Below, piece by piece: positions 1 to 7,500 of a stretch of DNA of 13,202 bases. The DNA is taken from contig JAJRTP010000314.1 of assembly GCA_024278255.1 (NCBI GenBank), positions 1-13,202 on the forward strand, written 5' to 3'. Positions within the stretch are counted from its first letter, which is position 1, and each line of letters starts with the position of its first letter. The DNA comes from Chloroflexota bacterium (GTDB lineage Bacteria > Chloroflexota > Anaerolineae > Promineifilales > Promineifilaceae). Below the pieces are notes generated by a model. It worked only from the letters and a program-made list of their open reading frames with translations, did no database searches and was not told the DNA's origin. The translations under genes were made by a program, and so were the position numbers.

Positions 1-176
1 TCGTTAAGATTTAAGCCCCATTGGGCAAGAAGGTTTTTTTTGAGTGTTCATGCGCTATTTATACAGGAAACGGCTCTCATGAGCCTAATTTAACATTGTC
101 AAACTAATATAACCAGAGGTACGCGAGTTGTCAGGCGGGATGGTTCTGGCGATTCTTATCCATCAGGAGACAGGAT
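1..176. other. Leader region upstream of the first kinase gene
   Basis: No gene is supported here. It is AT-richer than the rest and holds two small hairpins: GCCC/GGGC arms at 15-18 and 23-26, with a run of eight T at 34-41, and GGCTC/GAGCC arms at 72-76 and 81-85 with a TCAT loop. The first resembles a weak terminator for an upstream gene, but its stem is only 4 bp and the T-run begins 7 bases away. A TAATAT at 105-110 could be a -10 element, but no matching -35 box lies at normal spacing. The promoter of the two-gene kinase unit is probably here, though I cannot place it. Confidence 0.3.
165..169 (+). promoter_or_regulatory. Ribosome binding site deciding a TTG start
   Basis: AGGAG lies 7 bases before the TTG at 177. 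The first internal ATG of this frame is residue 48, beyond the glycine-rich loop and catalytic lysine, so the TTG with this site is the only start seen that keeps the kinase domain whole. Confidence 0.65.
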
Positions 177-1130
177 TTGAAAGGTACCAGACTATATCGC
201 GGTCAATACATTCTGGGCGACCTGATTGCTTCCGGGGGTTTTGCCAAAATTCATCGGGCCGTAGAAGTCGGCCGCGAAGAAGAAGTTGCCCTCAAAATTT
301 GCGCCCGGCATGACGATATGACTTATGCTTTGTCCATCAAGCGCGAAGCGGAACTGATTCAACGCTTCAATCATCGCAACATTATTCGTCTTTATCCCAT
401 TACCCGCCCGAAAAAAGCCAGCGTCTATTATGCCAATGCTGTTGAATTGCCTTCCGCTCCGGTTTTCTTTGTGATGGAGTATCTGAAAGGCGGCACATTG
501 GAAAATTACCTGTACCGTGTTGAGCAGATATCGCCTGCGGAAGCGGCCACTATTGCTCTGGAACTGGCTCGCGCTCTGGACCATATCCATCTGAAAAATT
601 ATGCGCACAACGATTTGAAACTGGAAAACGTGGTTTTCCGGGAACCGGTAGAAGCGGGCAAACCGTTCACCCCTGTTCTGGTGGACTTTGGCATTGCCAC
701 CAGGGTGCTGCCGCCCCGGGGCGGCACCTTGTATATCATGCCGCCGGAGCAGTTGCGCCAGCTTAATATGGAAACGCCGCCGGAACAAGCCCAAGTGGAC
801 GCCAGAAAGGTGGACGTGTGGGGGTTGGGTGTAGTTCTCTACCGTATGTTAGGGGGCAAACTTCCTTTTACAGGTCGCAGAGAAAAAACATTGACAGACC
901 GGATCAAGAATTCCCGACCCACCTCCTTGCGAAAATTGTCGCGGCAAATGACAGCCGGGCTGGACAGTCTGATTATTGACGGCTGCCTGGCAAAAAAACC
1001 GGGAGATCGTTTGTCATTGCTGGCTGTGGGTCGGGAACTGAAAAAATGGGCGGGTGATGGCGTGCCGGCGCAGACAGACGGCCGTACCTCCCAACCAACA
1101 AGCAGAAAATGGTTCTTCAATCGGAAATAA
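177..1130 (+). CDS. Atypical soluble Ser/Thr protein kinase (HND catalytic loop)
   Basis: A 317-residue protein that is almost entirely one eukaryotic-type kinase domain. The N-lobe has the glycine-rich loop IASGGFAKIHRA (residues 17-28), the catalytic lysine in VALK (K40) and the helix-C glutamate (E57). The C-lobe has HNDLKLEN (144-151), with catalytic D146 and K148 kept, then DFG (170-172), a PPE in place of APE, and DVWGLG. The Arg of HRD is Asn, so this is a non-RD kinase. The activation segment is short, with few candidate phosphosites. No membrane helix or exported domain is present, so it should be cytoplasmic. The start is TTG with a good AGGAG. It sits 4 bases before the pseudokinase gene, which suggests one transcript and perhaps a functional pair. 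Activity is likely but not certain, and the substrate is unknown. Confidence 0.9.
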   Translation: MKGTRLYRGQYILGDLIASGGFAKIHRAVEVGREEEVALKICARHDDMTYALSIKREAELIQRFNHRNIIRLYPITRPKKASVYYANAVELPSAPVFFVMEYLKGGTLENYLYRVEQISPAEAATIALELARALDHIHLKNYAHNDLKLENVVFREPVEAGKPFTPVLVDFGIATRVLPPRGGTLYIMPPEQLRQLNMETPPEQAQVDARKVDVWGLGVVLYRMLGGKLPFTGRREKTLTDRIKNSRPTSLRKLSRQMTAGLDSLIIDGCLAKKPGDRLSLLAVGRELKKWAGDGVPAQTDGRTSQPTSRKWFFNRK

Positions 1131-1134
1131 AACA

Positions 1135-3516
1135 ATGAGTACAGAACCAACAACCCCGCAGACTGTGGGTGATTATCAATTAGGCGAAAAAGTGGGTCAG
1201 GGCGTGATGGCTTCTGTGTATCGCGCTCAAAAAGAAGGTCTGACTGAAGACATAGTTGTAAAGGTGCTGGCCCGGCAGTTCAGCAGCCAGGACACCTTCT
1301 TCGCCCAATTAGAGCAGCAACTAGCCGCCTTGCGCCAGTTAAACCAGCCTCATATCGTGCCTGTTTACGAGACTGGCATCTACGAAAAGCACGTATTCCT
1401 GGTAATGCCCTATATGCGTGGCGGAACCCTGACAAAGCAACTTGATAAAAATACACCGTCAGCCGCAGAACTGGCAGCTCTGTTGCTGCCTGTGGCTGAA
1501 GCGCTGGATGCGGTCCACAACCTGGATATTATTCATCGCAATCTGACACCCAATAACATTTTATTTGCTGACAAAAGCACAGCTTTGATAACGGATTTTG
1601 GCCTGACGCAACTGGTGGACTCTACAGTACATGCTTTGGCGCTTCCCGGCAAACCGGCTTACATGAGTCCGGAACAGTTCAACGACCAAACGCTGGACGG
1701 CCGTACTGATCAATACAGCCTGGCTGCTATCATTTTTGAGGCGCTTGCCGGCCAACCCTTGTTTCAGGGAAATATCGTTCAGGTCATGTTTAAGCAAGTC
1801 AACGAACCGCCGCCGCTAACCTTGCTGCCGGACAAGCGCCTTGCCCCCGTTCTGGAGCATGCCCTGGCCAAACAGCCAGCAGATCGTTTCGCCACGGTTA
1901 CCGCCTTTATAACAGCGCTGCAAGAGGCCGCAACTGCCCCTGGTACACTCTCAGAAAATGATAAAACCATGATTGCCGGTGCAGGGCTTGCTGCGGCAAT
2001 CACTAACGCCGTTCACGACTCAGAATCTCTTGCCAAAACGGCAAGACCGGCCATTGATTCAAGTTCTGCTGACCCGGAAGCCACTTTTGTTCTCGACCGG
2101 CCCACAGCCAGTAAATTACAGGACACAGCAGAATCATTGCCAGAAAACGACACCGCCACGGAACCTCCTGTTCCAGAGCCGGACGTATCTGTTGATCCCA
2201 ATGCCACCTTTGTCCTCGATTCCCCCGCAGCGCTGGCAGCGCTGCGGGATACAGACAGTCCCGCCCCGGAACCGCTGGCCGAACCCGAACCGGCAATATC
2301 CCGCATAGATGCTGCGGATTATGATGATACCCAACCAGCTACACCGAAAGCTGGCGCTGGAGGCAAGACGGAAATTGAGGAGAGCCGTTGGCCTTTGCCA
2401 GGTTGGGCTATCGCTGTGATTGCAGTCATTTTCATGTTTTTGGCAGCCGCATTTATTTTTGCCAACAGCGGAGCCAAGACCTCTGATACACTCCCAGCGG
2501 AAATTTCTAACGGAGCAACCAGCAGCGTCAATTCATCTCCTCCGCCCTTTGTAACAATCCCGCCAGACGGCCGTCTCCCCTGGCCCGGTGAAGGAGAAAC
2601 AATACGCTTGCTGGCCGCTGAAGGGCCGGTTTCCTTATCTGTTGCTGACGACGTTCAGTTGTTTTTAGATACCGGCGCAGAAATTCATTTGCAAACGGCC
2701 GTAGCCGAAAATGGCGAAAAACAATTGGAAGGAGAACTGCGTAACGGCCGTATCCTCCTCATTACTGAAAATCGCCCCGTCGTCATCTACAACACCGCCA
2801 ACATGGCCGCTTCCCTTACTTCCGGGTCAATGGGCGCGGGCTACACCGAATCTCCCTTTTCCTTTGACGTAGATTGTTTCCAGGGCGCCTGCCAGATAAC
2901 TGATCAAAACGTTCCGGCCATTACTCTGACAGGAGGCGAACGCGGCGCAATAGAAAATGGCGCCATGGTTATGGCCGGCCCCACCCGGAACGAACTATAC
3001 CTCTTTCCTCCAATATCTACGCCCACGGCTGCGCCAACAGCTTCGCCGCGCCCCACCAGCACGCCGCGTCCCGCCATATCTCCCACCGCAACTGCTACAC
3101 CTACGCCCACACCCACCGAAACCCCTACAGCCACCCCCACTGACAGCGCCGCCTACCCCTATACCTTTCAATTGCTGGAACCAAATGCCGGCTGTCCGCC
3201 AGTTCCCGGAAAATTCGATTACAAGCAAAACGATACCATTGTGTTCAAATGGACATGGACAGGTCAGCTTAAAAATAACGAATATCTGGAAGTGCGTATT
3301 GGACCATGGGGCGTTCGGGATGCTCGCAGGCTACCTAGTTATAGTGGGCGCATCACAGCCCCACAGCAAGGGGATGCATGGCAGGTCAGTATTTTGGCAA
3401 AGATTTTTTTTGATAACAATGCCCAGGACTATCAATGGCGCGTATTTCATATGTCTGCAAACGGCACTTTTATTCGCTGGTATACCACACCACTTTGTTT
3501 TAACGTCAGACCCTAG
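1135..3516 (+). CDS. Membrane pseudokinase with FecR-like exported region
   Basis: A 793-residue protein. Residues 13-280 form a PknB-like kinase fold with VGQGVMASVYRA and the VAIK-type lysine K43. The catalytic loop reads HRNLTPNN (134-141): catalytic Asp is Asn136 and the following Lys is Thr138. By ungapped alignment with the kinase at 9715, the helix-C Glu is Gln62. DFG is kept (154-156). Catalysis is therefore unlikely. A cytoplasmic linker contains two ATFVLD repeats (316-321 and 357-362). One membrane helix spans about 424-446. Outside are a FecR-like region (about 483-620), a Thr/Pro linker (about 625-672) and a C-terminal domain (673-793) I do not recognise. ATG at 1135 was chosen: it lies 4 bases after the previous stop, with GGAA upstream. 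An in-frame ATG at 1054 would add 27 residues inside the previous gene. The order pseudokinase, helix, exported domain parallels EssB/YukC of type VII secretion, but shared ancestry is not shown. Confidence 0.9.
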   Translation: MSTEPTTPQTVGDYQLGEKVGQGVMASVYRAQKEGLTEDIVVKVLARQFSSQDTFFAQLEQQLAALRQLNQPHIVPVYETGIYEKHVFLVMPYMRGGTLTKQLDKNTPSAAELAALLLPVAEALDAVHNLDIIHRNLTPNNILFADKSTALITDFGLTQLVDSTVHALALPGKPAYMSPEQFNDQTLDGRTDQYSLAAIIFEALAGQPLFQGNIVQVMFKQVNEPPPLTLLPDKRLAPVLEHALAKQPADRFATVTAFITALQEAATAPGTLSENDKTMIAGAGLAAAITNAVHDSESLAKTARPAIDSSSADPEATFVLDRPTASKLQDTAESLPENDTATEPPVPEPDVSVDPNATFVLDSPAALAALRDTDSPAPEPLAEPEPAISRIDAADYDDTQPATPKAGAGGKTEIEESRWPLPGWAIAVIAVIFMFLAAAFIFANSGAKTSDTLPAEISNGATSSVNSSPPPFVTIPPDGRLPWPGEGETIRLLAAEGPVSLSVADDVQLFLDTGAEIHLQTAVAENGEKQLEGELRNGRILLITENRPVVIYNTANMAASLTSGSMGAGYTESPFSFDVDCFQGACQITDQNVPAITLTGGERGAIENGAMVMAGPTRNELYLFPPISTPTAAPTASPRPTSTPRPAISPTATATPTPTPTETPTATPTDSAAYPYTFQLLEPNAGCPPVPGKFDYKQNDTIVFKWTWTGQLKNNEYLEVRIGPWGVRDARRLPSYSGRITAPQQGDAWQVSILAKIFFDNNAQDYQWRVFHMSANGTFIRWYTTPLCFNVRP
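2224..2248. repeat. Perfect 12-bp inverted repeat inside the pseudokinase gene
   Basis: Arms 2224-2235 and 2237-2248 are perfect reverse complements around a single central base. The stretch encodes part of an Ala/Leu-rich linker segment (SPAALAALR). Repeated GCN/CTG codons can make this by chance, so a role is not claimed. Confidence 0.6.
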
Positions 3517-3538
3517 GGATTGTCTGGCAGCAGCACAT

Positions 3539-4135
3539 TTACAATGGATCGCCTGAATAAAAAAACAGAATTGGGCCATCTTCGCCCACCTGAATCTGGC
3601 TGCCGTTGCGCAGGCGCACGCTTTCATTGCCTTTCAGCATGTAGCCGTCCACAATGGTCCCGTTTGTGCTGTTTTCATCATTGATCCAGAAGCCGTCATC
3701 ACGGCGCACGACATTGGCGTGGCGTCGAGACACCACATCAATGCCGGGTAAACGGATAGGGCAATTTTTGTCACGGCCAATCAACATGCTTTTGCTGGTC
3801 AATATGAACAATTTCTCATCAGCTTTCAGGTGCGGCCTGTTGGTCAAAGGGTCTACGATGATTGTGTTGTCTTGCTTTTTTTCCAGACTTTCCTGCAATT
3901 CCAGGGTGTCGCCGTCTACGACGCCAACCTGAGCTAACGTCTCATGGGAACGAATGATGTCGCCGGATTTTTGAATATGCCCTACAAATTGAACGGCCGT
4001 ATCCGCTTCATTTCTATAAACCCAGCCCAGGTTTTCCAGCACAATGGGCGCCCAGGTAAACAGGGGCACGCTGACCGGAATTTCCAAATCGGCCTGCTGT
4101 CCCTGGTAATCCAGCGTAATAACAAGGTAATCCAT
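3539..4135 (-). CDS. YukD/EsaB ubiquitin-like domain fused to FHA domain
   Basis: A 198-residue protein with no membrane helix. Residues 1-82 resemble the ubiquitin-like YukD/EsaB family of type VII secretion: MDYLVITLDY opening strand, a hydrophobic central helix region with VLENLGW, and the closing VGVVDGDTLELQ. Residues about 109-193 form an FHA phosphothreonine-binding domain with IGRDKNCPIRL (119-129), SRRHA (136-140) and STNGT (156-160). The linker contains NTIIVD, a possible phospho-Thr site. The ATG at 4133-4135 was chosen because AGG (complement of 4141-4143) lies 5 bases before it; a GTG at 4141 would add two residues but overlaps that site. The gene is convergent with the pseudokinase and divergent from the WXG100 operon. 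It probably reads phosphorylated threonines on neighbours and adapts the secretion machinery. FHA is near certain; the ubiquitin-like call is strong but based on pattern only. Confidence 0.88.
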   Translation of the reverse strand: MDYLVITLDYQGQQADLEIPVSVPLFTWAPIVLENLGWVYRNEADTAVQFVGHIQKSGDIIRSHETLAQVGVVDGDTLELQESLEKKQDNTIIVDPLTNRPHLKADEKLFILTSKSMLIGRDKNCPIRLPGIDVVSRRHANVVRRDDGFWINDENSTNGTIVDGYMLKGNESVRLRNGSQIQVGEDGPILFFYSGDPL

Positions 4136-4167
4136 ACACACCTGCCTTTAACAATGAAAATCATTTA

Positions 4168-4189
4168 CGGGTTGAAGCCCGCTATTTTT
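4168..4189 (+). terminator. Terminator-like hairpin in the divergent spacer
   Basis: CGGGT (4168-4172) pairs with GCCCG (4177-4181), including one T-G wobble, around a TGAA loop, followed by CTA and five T (4185-4189). On the plus strand it has the form of a weak rho-independent terminator. It could stop transcription running antisense through the FHA gene before the WXG100 operon. It could equally be half of a dispersed palindromic repeat together with the next hairpin. Confidence 0.35.
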
Positions 4190-4193
4190 CGTA

Positions 4194-4214
4194 GGGCGAT
4201 TTGCCAAATCGCCC
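4194..4214. repeat. Perfect 10-bp inverted repeat before the WXG100 operon
   Basis: GGGCGATTTG (4194-4203) and CAAATCGCCC (4205-4214) are perfect reverse complements around one central C. The palindrome ends 9 bases before the AGGAG of the WXG100 gene and lies between two divergent genes. It may be an operator, a leader hairpin limiting translation, or a dispersed palindromic repeat. The sequence alone does not decide. Confidence 0.55.
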
Positions 4215-4223
4215 AATATTTCA

Positions 4224-4228
4224 AGGAG
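4224..4228 (+). promoter_or_regulatory. Strong ribosome binding site of the WXG100 gene
   Basis: AGGAG lies 7 bases before the ATG at 4236. It is the best placed Shine-Dalgarno of the operon, in keeping with high expression of a small secreted protein. Confidence 0.75.
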
Positions 4229-4235
4229 AAAAACA

Positions 4236-4523
4236 ATGTCCACCTTACACTTTGAAATTGATGCCGGCTATCAAACGGCCGACGCCATCAAAGCATTCCG
4301 GGAAAACATGAGTGACCAGCTACGCACATTATCCCTGCGCATTAACAACCAGTTTATTGGTAGTGAGTGGCAAGGTCAAGCGGCAGAAGCATTTCGTACT
4401 GAATTTAACGATTGGGCCAACTACCAATTGCAGCCCCAACTGAATGCTTTGGAAAACATAGAAGCTGCCTTAAGAACCCATATCGAAAATTGGAATTTAA
4501 CATCTTCCGGCATGACACCCTGA
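4236..4523 (+). CDS. WXG100 (ESAT-6-like) secreted protein
   Basis: A 95-residue protein with the length and shape of the WXG100 family: two amphipathic helices separated by a turn holding W45-Q46-G47 in SEWQGQAAEAF. WXG100 proteins form helical hairpin dimers and are exported by type VII secretion as substrates and as partners of the apparatus ATPase. There is no signal peptide, as expected. The usual C-terminal YxxxD/E export signal is not visible; the C-terminus ends in WNLTSSGMTP. Only one copy is present, so a homodimer of the Firmicutes EsxA type is more likely than an EsxA/EsxB heterodimer. The stop lies 6 bases before the ATPase gene, so the two should be co-translated. Family assignment is confident; the exact substrate role is inferred. 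Confidence 0.93.
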   Translation: MSTLHFEIDAGYQTADAIKAFRENMSDQLRTLSLRINNQFIGSEWQGQAAEAFRTEFNDWANYQLQPQLNALENIEAALRTHIENWNLTSSGMTP

Positions 4524-4529
4524 TAGATT

Positions 4530-7500
4530 ATGATGGTACCAGCGATTGAGAGCAAGAGTATCCGGCAATACACCATCCGGCCTGAAGCGCGGAAACGGGA
4601 GCCGCTGCCCAGCGGCGAGGTAATCGTCCGCCCGCCCAAACCGCTGCCTTCCCCGCCGGACAAGCCCAGTGTGGGCGCCATCCTTTCGCGTACTGTTGCG
4701 CCCATGGTAGCTGTAGCTGCCATGTTTTTTGTATTTGGCTCCGGTAACAGCCAATCGTTATTTTTTGTTGTACCGACGCTGGCTACCGGCCTGGTAACTG
4801 GTGGTTTTCAGTTCTGGAGTTACTACACGGCCGTCAAACAATACGACGCCGATCTGATTCAACGGAAACAAGCCTACCGCCGCTATCTGGCTGAAATGCG
4901 AAGAAAGCTGGAAAAAATCGCTGCCCAGCAAAGCCACATCCAGGAAGAAGAAAACCCTTCTGCCGGAGAAATGATCCGGCGGGCAGAACGCCGCCGCCAC
5001 ACCTTGTGGGAAAGAGTAGCCACAGACGATGATTTTCTGGCGCTGCGATTGGGCCAGTATACAGCCCCTTTGTGCCTTTCTCTGGAACTTCCGGAACTGA
5101 ATGACGAAGACCCGCTGAAGGAGAATGTAGAACGACTGCACAACGAATATACCCGCGTTCCTGACTTGCCCCTGACAATCAATCTCCGGGACCTGCGCAC
5201 CATCGGCCTGAGCGACTCCCGGCAAGACAGCGCCTTGCGTGAAACTTACACCCTGCTCACCCATCTGGTAACGCATCACAGCCCGGATGTAGTCCAGCTT
5301 TATATCTTCAGCCACCATCCCCAGGCAGCCCAACGCTGGGCCTGGACGCGCTGGCTGCCGCACACCGACACTCTGCACGGCCGTACTTCCCACATTTCCT
5401 TGCACCCTGATACAGACGACGAACTCCTGTCGCCTCTTGCCGACCTGTTGCGCCAACGGCTGGACAGAAATCACGCTCCCGCTCGCTTATACGGCCAGCC
5501 AGAGCCGCATATCGTTATTGTTTTTGATACAGCGCCCAATTTGTGGCGGCATCAGGTTGTCAACATGCTGCTGGCCCATCACCCTGGTTGGCAGGAATCC
5601 GATTTACAAGCCTGCGCCATCTTCATCAACAACATTCCGCCCCAGGTAAACGCCCAAATTGAACTGAATGGGAAATCATTGAAGTATCGTGAAGGGTCGC
5701 AGCGCATTATTTCCGGTCAGGCGGAGTTGACCACCGGCAAGCAAGTAGCGGCCCTGGCCCGGCATATGGCTCCTTTACGCACTATTATGGCCCCGGATAC
5801 GGCCGTGGGCAGCCTGCCGCGCAACGTGCGCCTGGTAGAACTGTTGGGCGCTACCCAACCCCAGGAAGTTGATCTGGAAGAACTGTACGGTAACGGGTAC
5901 GATCCGCAGCGTGTCATGGCGTTCCCCATTGGTCTGAACGAAGAGTTGAAACCGGAGCGCATCATCTTGCGGGAAGACGGGCAGGGCGGGTACGGCCATC
6001 ACGCCATGCTGGCCGGGGCCACCGGGAAAGGTAAAAGCGTTACCCTGCAATCCATTGTCCTCAGCCTGGCAGCCAATACCGCTCCCGCCTATCTCAACGT
6101 TGTCCTGGCTGATTTCAAGGGTGGCGCATCCGAGCTGGCCCTGCTGCGCAAACTGCCTCACGTGGTCGGTTTCGTGACCGATTTGGCGGAACCAGCCCAT
6201 GTAGAGCGTTTCCGTTTGGCCCTGGTGGGTGAGGTGCTGCGGCGCAAGCGCATTTTTGACGATGCGCCCCACACCATAGGCCGCCGCATCCAAAACATTT
6301 ACGACTACAACAAAGCCAGCCCGGATAATCCTCTGCCCCATCTGCTCGTTGTCATTGATGAATTTGCCAAAGGGCTGCAAATCAATCCCGACTTCAAAAC
6401 GACGATGGACAAAGACATTGTGGCCCAGGGGCGGGCGTTGGGCATTCATCTGATTTTAAGCACTCAGAAAGCAATAGATTTTATGGCCGTGCGCCAAAAT
6501 ATGGAAGTGCGCATGAGTATGCAGTTGCAAACCACAGAAGACAGCCGGGCTATTTTTAACCGGGATGATGCAGCCAAAAAATTAACCCGCGCCTGGCAAG
6601 CCTTCCTCCAGGTCGGCGACAACCAGATTTTCGAGATGTTCCAGGTGGCCCGCGCCGATATACCGTACAAACCGGAAAAGGCGGGCAATCTGGATTTGCT
6701 GGAAGATTTCACCATTTACCTGGTATTGCCGGACGGCCGTCGCCAGCCCCTCTATCAGCACCGCCCTCCCAGTCAGGAACAACTCGCCAAGAGCGCCTCG
6801 CATCAATTACCGGAGGCCGCTGTCCTGGTAGACCATATTTACCGTTACTGCCAGGACAAATATCCGGATACGCGCTCCTTATGCCTGCCGCCGCTGCCAG
6901 AAGCGGACAAGCTGCCCCTGCTTGACCTTTTGCGGGACACGCCGGTTTACTGTCTGTGGGATGGAACCGGATGGGATGGTGCGCAAATCCAGCCGGAGCG
7001 GCGTTTGCAAATTCCGCTGGGTCGCCTGGATTTACCCTTACAGCAAGAGCAACGGCCGTATCTTCTCAACCTCAACCAGGGAGACGGGCATTTTATCGTC
7101 ACCGGGGCGGCCGGTTCCGGCAAAGGGCTGGCGCTGCGCAGCCTGGTACTGGGATTAGCTGCCGCCCATTCACCCGACGACCTGCTTTTCTTCCTGGTAG
7201 GCCACAGCCCCACGCTGGCTATTTTTGCGGAACTGTCCCACTGTCAGGCGATGATTCAGCCAGACGAAACAGAACGGGTGTCCCGCCTCTTCACCTTCTT
7301 GCAGCAAGAAACGCGGGAGCGGGCCGAAAGAATGTCCGATACCCAAACAGACACGATGGAGGGGCTGCGCGCTGCCTGCCCGGAATTGCCATTACCTTCT
7401 CTTGTGGTTGTGTTTGATGATTTTGCTGGATTTATGAGCGATCACCCCCAATTTTCCCAGACAATGACACAGTTGATACGCGCGGGAAAACAGACTGACA

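Noticed and set aside
15..41. Hairpin with a T-run as a terminator of an upstream gene.
   Set aside because: The stem is only 4 bp and the T-run starts 7 bases after it, too weak to call as a terminator.
40..63. TTGAGT and TTTATA as a promoter pair.
   Set aside because: The spacing is 12 bases, too short for a standard -35/-10 pair.
1..93. Open frame entering from the left edge and ending in TAA at 91-93 (30 codons).
   Set aside because: It is short, contains the T-run and hairpins, and its translation shows no recognisable motif, so it is not supported as the end of a gene.
192..794. Long minus-strand frame (200 codons) opposite the first kinase.
   Set aside because: It lies wholly within a well-supported kinase gene and its translation has no family features.
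2904..3140. Gly/Val-repeat minus-strand frame.
   Set aside because: It is the complement of the PTPTPT linker, a low-complexity artefact.
3009..3150. Direct DNA repeat in the Thr/Pro linker as a possible repeat array.
   Set aside because: It is a degenerate low-complexity protein linker without regular spacer units.
2957..3556. Plus-strand frame of 199 codons overlapping the end of the pseudokinase gene.
   Set aside because: Its Pro/Arg-rich translation comes from the Thr/Pro linker read in another frame.
3541..3681. Plus-strand ATG at 3544 after the pseudokinase as a small gene.
   Set aside because: It lies antisense to the FHA domain coding region and its Cys/Arg-rich translation shows no motif.
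4758..5474. Long minus-strand frame opposite the ATPase gene, and a similar one at 5775-6449.
   Set aside because: They are complements of a strongly supported ATPase frame and show no domain of their own.
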